A stretch of DNA of 55,550 nt from Candidatus Methanoperedens nitratireducens (GCF_000685155.1 NZ_JMIY01000008.1:1-55550); one strand, 5' to 3'; positions 25,356-34,307 are shown, counted from the stretch's first letter. Program-made: numbers and translations. Notes: generated by a model from the sequence alone, not told the origin.

Positions 25356-26099
25356 CTAATGCCAGGATGTCGACCAGCGCCATGCCATAGTTAGTTGCTC
25401 CTTCAACCGATCAATCCCCTCTTTTATCAGGTTGACCTCAGGCCGGTCACCCACCTTTACCTGAGGCTGGGTCGTATTTTGTTGCGATTCAGTTTCGATA
25501 GAATGGTCCGATGGACTTTTAGCTGTTTCATAGAGCTGCTCAACATAGTGAGTGAATTCGACATAGGCTTCCGCATACTCACGTCCTGCATCAACATTAT
25601 TTGGGTCGTAATTCTTCTTGTCCATGACGTCTTTGAACTGTTTATTGACGCCATTTTGCATATTGTGTGTTAGAAGCTTCAGCAGTTGCTCATCTGAACC
25701 ATTCTCAAGCGCCCTGTCAGCAGCAAGAATTACAGGTTCGACAGCACCTGCTGGTTTCAGACCAGTATAAGGCGCTCCCTCCCCGGCCCGGTGTATGCGA
25801 ACCAGTGTTTCAAAGAAATACATATCTGCAAGGTTCCTGGCTTCAGGGCTTAATTTTCGGACTTCAAGAGTCTTTCGGAAAGCTTCTTTTATTTCGTCCT
25901 CATCCTCCTTTTGTATCCAGATAAGAACGGGGTTTACATTCCCGGTCTCTAGTGCATTTTGAGCAGCTTTGATAACCGGGCCATCCATTGTATCACAATG
26001 TGCAGAAGCCACGTCAGCCCCAGCAATTGCGAACAAGATAACTAAAGCAGTTGCAGCGATAATTTTCTTGGTAATTATAATATTTACTTTTCCCATCAT
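25356..26099 (-). CDS. DUF6448 family exported protein
   Basis: 247 residues with a signal peptide ending ASA at about residue 32. The mature start AHCDTMDGPVI, then VLIWIQKEDEDEIKEAF, FFETLVRIHRAGEGAPYTGL and GYILAADR-like segments are the DUF6448 pattern. The His/Cys start of the mature chain could bind a metal. The C-terminus has a Gln/Thr-rich linker (about residue 198-215). It is on the strand of the membrane Fe-S gene at 26346-27998, but 246 bp apart. Confidence 0.8.
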   Translation of the reverse strand: MMGKVNIIITKKIIAATALVILFAIAGADVASAHCDTMDGPVIKAAQNALETGNVNPVLIWIQKEDEDEIKEAFRKTLEVRKLSPEARNLADMYFFETLVRIHRAGEGAPYTGLKPAGAVEPVILAADRALENGSDEQLLKLLTHNMQNGVNKQFKDVMDKKNYDPNNVDAGREYAEAYVEFTHYVEQLYETAKSPSDHSIETESQQNTTQPQVKVGDRPEVNLIKEGIDRLKEQLTMAWRWSTSWH

Positions 26100-26345
26100 T
26101 TCCCCCTCCTAAAGTTATATATTTATCATCTCCTTATTACTCACTCGATATATTTTGCTTATGAATGTACTCTTTCCTTTTTCCCCATAAAATAATGGGT
26201 TTAAGGATATATATAAGCTTATTCTCTGTTTTGTGATCTTACTTGCACCGCCCTTCTCAATGGCATATGCTCTTTTTTGATGACAAAATTTGAGATAGGA
26301 GCTGCAGCCATTGCTGCATACTCCCACTATTTCGGCATTTCAATT

Positions 26346-27998
26346 TCAATGAGCCCGCGCGGCCATAGGCACAGTGTACATCCACAGTGCCACAGCACCA
26401 AACAGCAATATCAATACCACATATGGCAGCACCGATGACCTTGGGCCGGGATTATTCAGTGATATCCTGTGCGCTGTATATACAGCACCAATGATACCAA
26501 GTACTGTGAGCATATACTGGATAACCTGTATCGTAGGCATGTTCAGGATTGATAGATCCCCGGTAATCTTTAATCCAATAAGCGATGCCGATGTATATAT
26601 CACAGAAAGCCCTTCTCCAAGGAAATGTTTTGAATTATGGGCAAGGTGTATACCGAGTCCCAGAGGGATAAGAGAATAGCCAAAACGAATGAAATTAGAA
26701 CGCAGCGCTTCTCCAGGACCTCTGATTGATTGATAGCTTATCTCTGCTGTCTGGTCTGGTATTAGATCAGGTCTCGGCACTCCTGCAGAGATTATGCCTG
26801 ATACAAAGCTTGCAGCCAGCATCAGCAAAACAGGTATAAGCATAGCTCCCGCGAATATCAATGTCCATGCGACGGTGAAGTTTGTGATGCCTGTGGTATT
26901 CTCAAACCAGGTCATGAAAGGCTCCCATACTTCAAGCATAATAACGGTCTGGCTCACTACTATCCCTATTAAAGCAACTGCAAGAAATGACTCCTCAAAA
27001 CGCGGCTTCTTTATAAACCAGAGTTCACTTGTAGGTGGCCTGGGAGTTATCCTGATAGCATCATGAGGACATGTTTTGATGCAGTTAGAGCAGAAATTGC
27101 AGGAACGATTAGAATCCATCGTCCTTGGATACTCGAACATTGAGCAGCCTTCTGCTTTTTCATTTCCTTTATAGCAGTCAGGGGTCTTGCAAGTTTTGCA
27201 TACCTCTTTATCAGCCCGAAGTTCAAGGGCTGAGCTCATGGAATAATTACTTGATAGTCCTCCAAGGAAACACAGGTAGCGGCACCATGCCCGCCTCTCA
27301 AATACTGCGCCCATGAGAACCACCCCTGCGAACACAAACAGCAGAAGATAGCCTGTATTTATAGGTGACTCAACAAGCTCAATGACTACATCAGCCCAGG
27401 TTATAATGAGGAAAGCCATTATTATGATCCAGACCCCGTACTTCTGAAGGAACTTTGGCACTTTTTTCTGCATCCCTACTTTTTTCTGCACCTCATCGCT
27501 TACTCTGGAAAGAGGGCATACCGAACACCACAGCCTGCCGAACAGCAAGAACAGTACAGGCAAGATGGGCCATAGGAATATCCATACCATGACAGAGCCA
27601 AAATTATATGATGCTTCGCTGCTGCCAGAGAAGAGCTGGATTACGATTATCCCGAATATAAGCATGGTAGGCAATACGAATATCAAAGGGTACCAGCGGC
27701 TTTTAAGAATATTTTTTATCGATGCATAATCCAGGAAATTAATTTTCCTCAGTTTTTCTGTGTTTGAAGCGAAATATCCTAGAACGCCAGTTATGCCGAG
27801 TAACAATGCTATAACGTACCAGTTCACATCTCCTTCCATTGCGTGCGCATCCCCGGTATCCCCGGCATGCTGATCATTCATATTCATACTATTGTGGTCG
27901 TCTGATTCCACATTCTGCGATTCTGCTGCGCCGACAGGCAATGCGAGTGCAGCCGACAGCAAAATTATACATAAAACAACTAATATTTTTTTTCCCAT
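26346..27998 (-). CDS. Membrane iron-sulfur protein of the NapH/NosR type with a His/Met-rich head
   Basis: 550 residues. Signal peptide to about residue 24, then a His/Met/Asp-rich exported segment (residues about 34-54, HNSMNMNDQH, GDAHAMEG), then about 11 membrane segments. Cys pairs CSVCPLS and CRYLCFLGG sit in membrane helices as in NapH/NosR. Two 4Fe-4S sets, CKTCKTPDCYKG...C and CNFCSNCIKTCPHD, are cytoplasmic. It probably moves electrons across the membrane between the menaquinone/methanophenazine pool and periplasmic proteins. The His/Met head suggests copper. Confidence 0.82.
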   Translation of the reverse strand: MGKKILVVLCIILLSAALALPVGAAESQNVESDDHNSMNMNDQHAGDTGDAHAMEGDVNWYVIALLLGITGVLGYFASNTEKLRKINFLDYASIKNILKSRWYPLIFVLPTMLIFGIIVIQLFSGSSEASYNFGSVMVWIFLWPILPVLFLLFGRLWCSVCPLSRVSDEVQKKVGMQKKVPKFLQKYGVWIIIMAFLIITWADVVIELVESPINTGYLLLFVFAGVVLMGAVFERRAWCRYLCFLGGLSSNYSMSSALELRADKEVCKTCKTPDCYKGNEKAEGCSMFEYPRTMDSNRSCNFCSNCIKTCPHDAIRITPRPPTSELWFIKKPRFEESFLAVALIGIVVSQTVIMLEVWEPFMTWFENTTGITNFTVAWTLIFAGAMLIPVLLMLAASFVSGIISAGVPRPDLIPDQTAEISYQSIRGPGEALRSNFIRFGYSLIPLGLGIHLAHNSKHFLGEGLSVIYTSASLIGLKITGDLSILNMPTIQVIQYMLTVLGIIGAVYTAHRISLNNPGPRSSVLPYVVLILLFGAVALWMYTVPMAARAH

Positions 27999-28111
27999 TT
28001 ACTATTTTTCCTCCAATGCCTTAATTACCAGCCTTATTCATTCTCTTTGTGATTTAAAATAAGATAAAAAAAGTTCATCCGATCTTGATGTTTTAAAGCG
28101 TTAATTATTTA

Positions 28112-28132
28112 ACTTTACATCGCTTGTAAAGT
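28112..28132. promoter_or_regulatory. Inverted repeat between divergent genes
   Basis: ACTTTAC and GTAAAGT with a 7-base loop sit between the membrane Fe-S gene and the gene at 28265. Possible operator for one or both. A TATA-like ATATTTATAC is at about 28208. No other feature in the 266-bp gap. Confidence 0.35.
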
Positions 28133-28264
28133 AGGGATCTTTTTAGACATTTAGTAATTTTTTTAGGTTTCTAACTTAGAATCTCCATGTCAGGTATCCC
28201 TCAACCAAATATTTATACTCAAACAGCTAGATACTTCTTAGCAGGAATCTAAAGTGGTGAGGTA

Positions 28265-29002
28265 ATGAAATATATACAGGTAACACTGACCCCCCCGGAA
28301 TCAAAGCGAATTATAGCTATGGGCGTAAAGAGGCTTCCGATAGTCCAGCAGGCACTGGAGATAGGATCTATCCTGATAACCCTGGGCACCACCAATGCAT
28401 ATGTGGCAGAGGAACTCACAGGCAGGAAGATAGATCACATGAGATATGCAGCAGGTTACGTTGATGAGATAACAACCGTTGTTCCACAGGAGAAGCGATT
28501 GCCGGTGATTGCCCTGCGCAATGGGAAGCAGGTGGATGCCAAGGGCATATTAGGTGATATGACATCCCAGGATGTTATTATAAAAGGGGCAAATGCCATT
28601 GATCCTCATAACGTGGCCGGTGTCATGATGGCAAATCCAGCTGGTGGCACTACAGGAGATATGCTCGGATCGGTTATGGCAAAAGGCATAAACCTTGTTA
28701 TTCCTGTTGGGCTTGAAAAATCCATACCTTACTCTGTAACAGACATCGCTAAAAGGATAGGGATACAGCGCTGCAGTAAAGCAACAGGGCTTCCAGTAGG
28801 GATGATGCCGCTGTTTGGTACAGTTGTTACTGAGGTGGGAGCATTAGCGCTGCTGGGCGCAGAGGATGTTTTCCCGTTAAGTGCAGGTGGAATAAACGGA
28901 GGCGAAGGCTCAGTAACACTCTGCGTTCTTGGAGATAGAGCTGATGAAATATTTGAGATCGTGCAAAAGGTGAAAGAGAAAAAGGGGAGCTTTGAGAGTT
29001 AA
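28265..29002 (+). CDS. Conserved archaeal protein of unknown function
   Basis: 245-residue soluble protein with glycine-rich loops (LGTTNAYVAEEL, MMANPAGGTTGDMLG, SAGGINGGEGSVTLCVLG). No signal peptide or membrane helix. A strong GGTGAGG precedes the ATG. I cannot assign a family. The loops look like those of a nucleotide- or phosphate-binding fold. It stands alone, 97 bp from tatA. Confidence 0.7.
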   Translation: MKYIQVTLTPPESKRIIAMGVKRLPIVQQALEIGSILITLGTTNAYVAEELTGRKIDHMRYAAGYVDEITTVVPQEKRLPVIALRNGKQVDAKGILGDMTSQDVIIKGANAIDPHNVAGVMMANPAGGTTGDMLGSVMAKGINLVIPVGLEKSIPYSVTDIAKRIGIQRCSKATGLPVGMMPLFGTVVTEVGALALLGAEDVFPLSAGGINGGEGSVTLCVLGDRADEIFEIVQKVKEKKGSFES

Positions 29003-29099
29003 ATTGGCGCAGTATGGAAATATACTTATATCCAGAGTACTTATTACTTAATATATGTTAACAGCGAAAAGTTCCGACCGCTACTGGAGGTGAGAAAGA

Positions 29100-29393
29100 A
29101 TGATTGGACCGCAGGAATTAATATTGGTTTTCCTTGTGATTGTTCTCCTCTTCGGGGCAAGCAAACTACCAGAGCTTGCAAGATCCATGGGAAAAGCATC
29201 TGGTGAATTCAAGAAGGCGCAGATAGAGACTGCAAACGAGATGCGCAAACTTGAGGCACCTATCCAGGAGAGCAAGAACATCCAGCAGCATATCCAGAAG
29301 CTCGCAACAGACCTCGGGATCAATACTGATGGAAAGGATGAGAGCAAGATACTTGAGGAAATAAAAGCAGGCCTAAAGAAGAGCAGAGTATAA
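29100..29393 (+). CDS. tatA: Twin-arginine translocase subunit TatA/E
   Basis: 97 residues. One N-terminal membrane helix (ELILVFLVIVLLFG), then the hinge and amphipathic helix GASKLPELARSMGKASGEFKK characteristic of TatA, and a charged helical tail. It forms the pore that exports folded, often metal-bearing proteins. GGAGGTGA lies 7 nt upstream. No TatC is seen in the window. Confidence 0.9.
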   Translation: MIGPQELILVFLVIVLLFGASKLPELARSMGKASGEFKKAQIETANEMRKLEAPIQESKNIQQHIQKLATDLGINTDGKDESKILEEIKAGLKKSRV

Positions 29394-29455
29394 AGAAGAA
29401 AGCTGCGCTCTAAAAAGGTCAGGAGCTAGCATTTGCTATGCAGTTGTACAGTTGT

Positions 29456-29785
29456 TTATCTCCCTTCTTTCTCTAACCTTTCTATAAGTTCCCTTGCCCA
29501 GCTATATGCTACTATCATCCTCGGGAAGCCTGCAGTATTCAGCGTAAGCAGAATGGCATGGTAGATCTCCTCAGGTGTTGCTCCTGCCTCATAGGCCTGG
29601 GTAACATGGGAGCGTATTGCACCATGCAACTGGGCTGATGCTGCCATTCCCAGTTGTATTAGATGACATGTTTTTTTATCAAGCGGTCCAATGCTGTGCA
29701 CCAGCTCACCTGTCTCTTCATGCGCCTGCCAGATATCCGGATACTCCTGGATAAAAGATGTTAGTGCCTCTGAAAATTTCTTGAT
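29456..29785 (-). CDS. Carboxymuconolactone decarboxylase-like (AhpD fold) protein
   Basis: A helical AhpD/CMD-fold protein: PLDKKTCHLIQLGMAASAQ, HGAIRSHVTQAYEAGATPEE, YHAILLTLNTAGFPRMI. The usual CxxC redox pair is not present, as in several archaeal members. Conserved sequence extends upstream to an ATC codon at 29785 with GGAGGG 6 nt before it; no ATG, GTG or TTG lies in that part of the frame. A GTG at 29701 would leave a truncated 81-residue protein. The complete fold therefore seems to use AUC, or the genome has a base change there. Confidence 0.78.
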   Translation of the reverse strand: MKKFSEALTSFIQEYPDIWQAHEETGELVHSIGPLDKKTCHLIQLGMAASAQLHGAIRSHVTQAYEAGATPEEIYHAILLTLNTAGFPRMIVAYSWARELIERLEKEGR

Positions 29786-30009
29786 TTCTAACCCTCCTTA
29801 TTTAAGTTATACATCCTGCCTATTAAAGATTTCGATATTGGAAAAATGAACTGACAGCAGCTCAACAAAATCCGATACATTAGCATTAGCAGAGGAATTC
29901 ATATAGGAAATAGGAGAAATATCGTTTTTAATTATAGTTAATAACAGTTAAATTTTTACATTGCCTGATGAATTAAAAAATTCTTACACGGAAGATAGGA
30001 AGTGAAGAA

Positions 30010-31341
30010 ATGAATAAAATATCTATCGGACTAGCTATAATAATTTTTTTTCTGATCGGATTTTCAACAGCGGCACATGCGCAAAAGAACGAAGTAAAGG
30101 ATAATGCCTGCGTAGGCTGCCACACGATGGTAGGTGCCACAAAGGGAATCCTCAATGACTGGAGTATGAGTAAGCATGCCATAAACAATGTCACATGTGA
30201 TAGCTGCCATGCAGCAGACCAGGGAGATAAGGATTCATTCACTCATAATGGTTTTCTTATCACAAAAGCCCCGTCACCCGGGGACTGTAGCAAATGCCAT
30301 CCTGACCAGGTGAAACAGTTCAATGCCGGGAAACACAGCCTGGGCTGGACCAAGATGGAGACTGCGTCGCGGTATAAAGCAATCCCGAATGACATGATGC
30401 GGGCAAGCATGTGCGAAGGATGCCACAGCATCGGAAAGGTATATGCGGACGGCTCGGCTGGGAAGTGCGACTCATGCCACACAAGGCACCTGTTCAGCGC
30501 GGAAGAGGCACGCCAGCCAGAGGCATGTGAGACCTGCCACATGGGACTTGATCATGACCAGATAGAATACTACAGGACATCAAAGCACGGGGTGATCACT
30601 GACCTTGATCGAAATACCACGCGTGCACCTACCTGTGTTACATGCCATGCGGATGGGGGAACGCATGATGTTAGCCAGGGGATCACGTTGGGTTCGGTAT
30701 CGCAGGGTGCCTTTATAAGCGACAGGAACAGCGGCAATGATTATATCACCAGCCCTGATGGGATTATAATGAGATCAATAACCCAGGAAGATTTCAATTC
30801 AGGAAGAACCACGATGCTTCAGATCTGCTCGCGGTGCCACTCAGAATCGTTTGCGCGGGGTGTGCTTGAGCAAGCAGATGAGATAAAGAGGCAATCAGAT
30901 GCAAAAGTAGGTGAAGCTATTAAGATCATAAGCGATCTTTACAATGATGGGCTGCTTGATCCCATGCCTGAGAACAGGACGCTAAACCCGGTGACAGGGA
31001 ATAAACTCACTCTGACAGGACACCAGACCTACTCCAATACCTCTGAAATAGAGGCCGAGTTCTTTGAGATGTACAAGTACGCGCTCATACATGCATGGAA
31101 AGGGGCATACCACATGAACCCGGATTATGCTCACTGGTATGGCTGGGCACAGCTCAACCTGGACCTGGAGAAGATAAAAGCTGAAAACAGGACACTGCGA
31201 AGGTTAGCAGAGCTTGAAAAAGCACTGGAGACTGAAAAAACCGGAACAAAGGCAGGAGTAGTGCCAGGGTTTGAGGGATTTGTTGCTATCGTAGCGCTTG
31301 CAATAATGATATCAATAATCCTGATTAGAAAGAGAAGATAA
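30010..31341 (+). CDS. HAO-like octaheme cytochrome c with PGF-CTERM anchor
   Basis: 443 residues with a signal peptide (to about residue 24) and eight CxxCH heme motifs, the first at 34-38 (CVGCH), then CDSCH, CSKCH, CEGCH, CDSCH, CETCH, CVTCH and CSRCH. The order and linkers (GKCDSCHTRHLFSAEEARQP, EACETCHMGLDHDQIE, APTCVTCHAD) match hydroxylamine oxidoreductase relatives. A Tyr-bearing segment YHMNPDYAHWYGW follows near residue 370; whether it holds the heme-crosslink Tyr needs alignment. The C-terminus PGFEGFVAIVALAIM-KRR is a PGF-CTERM sorting signal, so it is fixed on the cell surface. HAO types oxidise hydroxylamine/hydrazine or reduce nitrite. Confidence 0.93.
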   Translation: MNKISIGLAIIIFFLIGFSTAAHAQKNEVKDNACVGCHTMVGATKGILNDWSMSKHAINNVTCDSCHAADQGDKDSFTHNGFLITKAPSPGDCSKCHPDQVKQFNAGKHSLGWTKMETASRYKAIPNDMMRASMCEGCHSIGKVYADGSAGKCDSCHTRHLFSAEEARQPEACETCHMGLDHDQIEYYRTSKHGVITDLDRNTTRAPTCVTCHADGGTHDVSQGITLGSVSQGAFISDRNSGNDYITSPDGIIMRSITQEDFNSGRTTMLQICSRCHSESFARGVLEQADEIKRQSDAKVGEAIKIISDLYNDGLLDPMPENRTLNPVTGNKLTLTGHQTYSNTSEIEAEFFEMYKYALIHAWKGAYHMNPDYAHWYGWAQLNLDLEKIKAENRTLRRLAELEKALETEKTGTKAGVVPGFEGFVAIVALAIMISIILIRKRR

Positions 31342-31346
31342 AGAGG

Positions 31347-31883
31347 ATGAGAGAATACCTGTTAAAGATGAAGGGCGGTGCGAAAAGCCCGCCCAGAATT
31401 AGATTAGCAGAGATATTCTGGTCATGGACAGGAAGCTTCTCGGGGATCGGGGCTGTAGCCTTTCTTAGCTTTAATTTTTTTGAGTCAGGTGACCTGACCC
31501 TGATCATAGGTTCATTCGGAGCATCGGCAGTACTGATATTCGCAGCTATCAGGAGCCCGCTTGCGCAGCCGCGCAATCTTATAGGAGGCCATGTCCTGTC
31601 AGCCATTATAGGCGTGAGCGCATATCAGATGATGGGTGATACCTGGATGGCAAGTGCATTTGCGGTCTCATCTGCCATAGCAGTGATGCTCTTCACCGAT
31701 ACGCTGCATCCACCTGGAGGCGCTACAGCACTGATAGCTGTGATAGGCAGTGAAGAAATACACAACATTGGCTACCTCTACGTATTTGTACCCACGCTTG
31801 CAGGGGCATTAATCATGCTTGTGATAGCGCTGCTTGTGAATAACCTGGCAGAGGGAAGGAAGTATCCTGAGTACTGGTATTGA
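31347..31883 (+). CDS. HPP family membrane protein, candidate nitrite transporter
   Basis: 178 residues with four or five membrane segments and the family signature DTLHPPGGATALIAV. HPP proteins in chloroplasts and cyanobacteria have been linked to nitrite uptake. It starts 5 nt after the HAO-like gene, so the two are cotranscribed. Moving nitrite for the cytochrome's reaction, or for NrfA, is the obvious idea, though the substrate is not proven. Confidence 0.85.
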   Translation: MREYLLKMKGGAKSPPRIRLAEIFWSWTGSFSGIGAVAFLSFNFFESGDLTLIIGSFGASAVLIFAAIRSPLAQPRNLIGGHVLSAIIGVSAYQMMGDTWMASAFAVSSAIAVMLFTDTLHPPGGATALIAVIGSEEIHNIGYLYVFVPTLAGALIMLVIALLVNNLAEGRKYPEYWY

Positions 31884-31884
31884 G

Positions 31885-32301
31885 CTAAGCTTCCTCAGGC
31901 GGTATGAGCGAACGTCCCACATTATAGACGAAGAGATAAAACCCTATAAGCGATATCGCTCCGAACATCAGAGCCCCCATCTGGTAGCTGCTGCCTGCAA
32001 ACCTGTAGGCATACGTGAGTGTAAGTCCCACAAGGCCTATATTCTGAACCCAGAATTGCAGTTCTGCCAGACGCAGGCTATAGAGTTCAGTACCGGCAAA
32101 TACTGGCAGTAGATGATAACCCACGCCAAATATCATCATGGACACGAAACCTATCAGCAGGATGTGGACATGGGAAAAGGTCAATGAGTACCTCTCCAGC
32201 CCCAATCCCATGGTTCTATCTATAAGAACGATAAACCCCACTGTACCTCCTATTAGCAGATATATCAGACTTGACCAGGCAAATTTCAGCGGTATCTCCA
32301 T
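31885..32301 (-). CDS. Short heme-copper oxidase subunit I-like membrane protein
   Basis: 138 residues, four membrane helices. HVHILLIGFVSMMIFGVGYH and LPVFAGTELYSLRLAELQFW resemble the helix pair in short cbb3/NO-reductase-like proteins that bind heme b with few helices. A complete subunit I has twelve helices, so it cannot be an oxidase on its own. It is convergent with the HPP gene (1 nt gap) and 26 nt downstream of the DUF1858 gene, a pairing often seen near nitric-oxide metabolism genes. Confidence 0.7.
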   Translation of the reverse strand: MEIPLKFAWSSLIYLLIGGTVGFIVLIDRTMGLGLERYSLTFSHVHILLIGFVSMMIFGVGYHLLPVFAGTELYSLRLAELQFWVQNIGLVGLTLTYAYRFAGSSYQMGALMFGAISLIGFYLFVYNVGRSLIPPEEA

Positions 32302-32327
32302 GCGCCCCTTCCTTGTATGCCGTGATC

Positions 32328-32531
32328 TTATGCCAGCCCTGCTGCCATATTCAGCTCATCAAGTAACTGGTTGATATCCACCCTGTGCATCCTGCTGAAA
32401 AACTCAAGCGTCTCAGAGGGCAGCCGTCCCGTATATTTTGGCATGCCGTGTTTGATAAATACATCCCGTGTTTGCGGATATTTTGTTATTACTTCGTTGA
32501 GTTTGTCACTCTTGGTTATCTTTTCTGCCAT
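32328..32531 (-). CDS. DUF1858-like protein
   Basis: 67 residues: ITKSDKLNEVITKYPQTRDV, then FIKHGMPKY and SRMHRVDINQLLDELN. This matches DUF1858, also found at the start of ScdA/RIC proteins that repair NO-damaged iron centres. The usual cysteines are absent here. TGAGGAATT lies before the ATG. It is likely cotranscribed with the oxidase-like gene downstream. Confidence 0.75.
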   Translation of the reverse strand: MAEKITKSDKLNEVITKYPQTRDVFIKHGMPKYTGRLPSETLEFFSRMHRVDINQLLDELNMAAGLA

Positions 32532-32570
32532 AATTCCTCACATCCATTTATTGTTCATCAACATCTATCT

Positions 32571-32808
32571 ACTTTCCGTTTGACAGTGTTTGACAGGAAG
32601 ACAGGATCGATATTAGAAGACCACATCCGCATGCCCACTGGATGAGCAGTGACGGGAAGAAGATGGTGACGCCAAACGCATTCACCGCAGATTCAACGAT
32701 AAACCTGCTTGCAAACTATGATCCCATAAGCGGAGCAATAACCGGTCTGTAGGCGGACTGCCTATCCAGCTTCCGGTCAGCCCGAACGGCAGGTACATGG
32801 TGACAGCG
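32571..32808 (+). pseudogene. Broken beta-propeller protein (YVTN / cytochrome d1-like)
   Basis: Protein-like sequence jumps between three plus-strand frames: VFDRKTGSILEDHIRMP (frame ending at a TGA near 32645), then MSSDGKKMVTPNAFTADSTI and ISGAITG (to TAG near 32751), then GLPIQLPVSPNGRYMVTA. SPNGRYMVTA and SSDGKKMVTP are paired blade motifs of YVTN/cytochrome d1 propellers. At least two frameshifts are needed, so it is dead. Its place between nitrogen-oxide genes suggests a lost nitrite-reductase-type or surface propeller. No intact gene lies in the 32532-32842 gap. Confidence 0.7.
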
Positions 32809-32842
32809 TTTGTCATATTGCTATTTCCTCCTTTAATCTAAA

Positions 32843-33328
32843 TTAAAAAATTTCTATCTTACTTTTAATATTTTCATCCCAGGCAATCCATGGCATCAGT
32901 TGTTTTAGTATTTGAACTGCATCGTAACGCGCAGGGATTTTTAATTTTCTCTTTTTTCCGCATGGAGTTTCGAACAGGTTATTTTGAATTTGTTTATATT
33001 CTTCTGATATATCCTGGAGCTCTTTTCCACATCCACATTCTAGCGGCTTTCCATCATTTTCCCATTTTTTTAGTAATCTCTCTTGCAGTTCTTTCTTTAT
33101 TACATGTGCTTCTTTCTCCTTCAATTCTTCGATCAATTCTTGCTTTGTAATCATTTTTTCCTCCCTGTTAATCCATGCTTTAAAAACCGGGGAGTTTTTT
33201 GGGATTATAACCGGAACATCAAAGTTCAGTTTGCACTTTTGGCATCGGTATTTTGTTTTATTCGAATAATTACGTGTACGCCGAAAAATGGACGAACTGC
33301 CACACTCAGGGCACCGCTTGCGGCTCAT
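32843..33328 (-). CDS. Zinc-ribbon protein of a mobile island
   Basis: 161 residues from ATG 33328. The head is a four-cysteine ribbon, CPECGSSSIFRRTRNYSNKT then YRCQKCKLNF, as in DNA-binding proteins of transposons and archaeal plasmids. The central part is a charged coiled-coil-like helix (KQELIEELKEKEAHVIKKEL), followed by a second CxC set (ECGCGKEL...CGKKRK). It is 87 bp downstream of the integrase gene on the same strand. Probably a DNA-binding partner of the integrase. Confidence 0.7.
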   Translation of the reverse strand: MSRKRCPECGSSSIFRRTRNYSNKTKYRCQKCKLNFDVPVIIPKNSPVFKAWINREEKMITKQELIEELKEKEAHVIKKELQERLLKKWENDGKPLECGCGKELQDISEEYKQIQNNLFETPCGKKRKLKIPARYDAVQILKQLMPWIAWDENIKSKIEIF

Positions 33329-33415
33329 GTTCTCTACCTTTACAGAGAATCGTCCTCTTTTAACAGATAAATTTATCATCACTATCCTCAGGTGCTTTTT
33401 AAAACACGTCCATCA

Positions 33416-34003
33416 TTATTTGACCTCTTTCAGAAACCGTTTCTCAACCTCTGGGGTAACCTTAGCATATGCTTCGTCACCAGTCTGGATGCCTGAACGA
33501 CCTAAACGATAGGCTATAATCTCTTTCGGGACTTTACCAAGTAATCTCATAGCCATACCTTTACGGAGCTTTTGAGCGCTCTTTGGTTTTATGCCTATAC
33601 ACTCGCAATAGCCCTTCAATTTCTTATCGAAATTATCCCTGGACATATCGAATAATAGATTAGAGATACGCCATGCATCCCTGTACTTAATAATTTCATA
33701 AAGTAACGCCTTGTCCAGGGAGATGGTGTGATCTACAATTTTAGATCGCTTTCTAATTTGAAAGGTCAAAGATTCGTTCTTAAAATCGATGTTATCCAAT
33801 TTTAGGCTCAGTGCGTCAGAGATCCGCAATCCCGTGTTCCACAATAATGAGATCAACAGCTTATCCCTGTCCCGAAGGAATGCCTTACACAATGTTGGAA
33901 CCATAAGGTTATCCAGGTACTCCATTAATGAATCGATCTCAGACTGAGTAAAGTACTCATCAGGTTTTTTCCTGGTTTTTGCAGACATGACTGTATTTGG
34001 CAT
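33416..34003 (-). CDS. Tyrosine recombinase (integrase), atypical catalytic set
   Basis: 195 residues. LLISLLWNTGLRISDALSL holds the first catalytic Arg. The second box, KLRKGMAMRLLGK, has Lys where the standard RxxH His sits, and LGRSGIQTGDEAYAK has Arg where His is expected before the putative Tyr. No N-terminal core-binding domain is present, so it is a minimal enzyme. A TATATATA box lies about 25 bp upstream, giving a leaderless message. It may be active with altered chemistry or be in decline. Confidence 0.78.
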   Translation of the reverse strand: MPNTVMSAKTRKKPDEYFTQSEIDSLMEYLDNLMVPTLCKAFLRDRDKLLISLLWNTGLRISDALSLKLDNIDFKNESLTFQIRKRSKIVDHTISLDKALLYEIIKYRDAWRISNLLFDMSRDNFDKKLKGYCECIGIKPKSAQKLRKGMAMRLLGKVPKEIIAYRLGRSGIQTGDEAYAKVTPEVEKRFLKEVK

Positions 34004-34178
34004 AAATTAAAGATTGTCATAGTTGTATATATATCATACTGAATTGTCTGATAAATATAGTCAATAGATATATGAAGAAGCCGCAGCCAGAAAGATTTAA
34101 TCTCACGCCAGGCTTTCACTATATCTATTGGCTTAACATTGCATAGCTTTTCTGTACTTAATTTATAATTTCCTTTTA

Positions 34179-34307
34179 CTATTCTTTGCGGCTTTTAAGT
34201 TGTTCGAGAAATTTTCTCTGCTTTTCTCTCTCAGCTTCAGAGACTTCTGGTTTTTTGACCTGCTTTGCTTTTTCAGCCAGGTCCATCGAGCTTTCAAGTC
34301 CAACCAT
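34179..34307 (-). CDS. 42-residue charged small protein
   Basis: A short frame with a strong AGGAGGTG 7 nt upstream encodes 42 residues, highly charged and helical (EVSEAEREKQRKFLEQLKSR). No family is recognised. It is divergent from the 41-residue gene at 34522 across a 214-bp AT-rich gap with TATA-like boxes. Probably a component of the integrase island. Confidence 0.6.
   Translation of the reverse strand: MVGLESSMDLAEKAKQVKKPEVSEAEREKQRKFLEQLKSRKE

Noticed and set aside
26115-26327. 70-codon minus-strand frame with four Cys residues
   Set aside because: Lies in a 246-bp promoter gap, no ribosome-binding site, low coding character.
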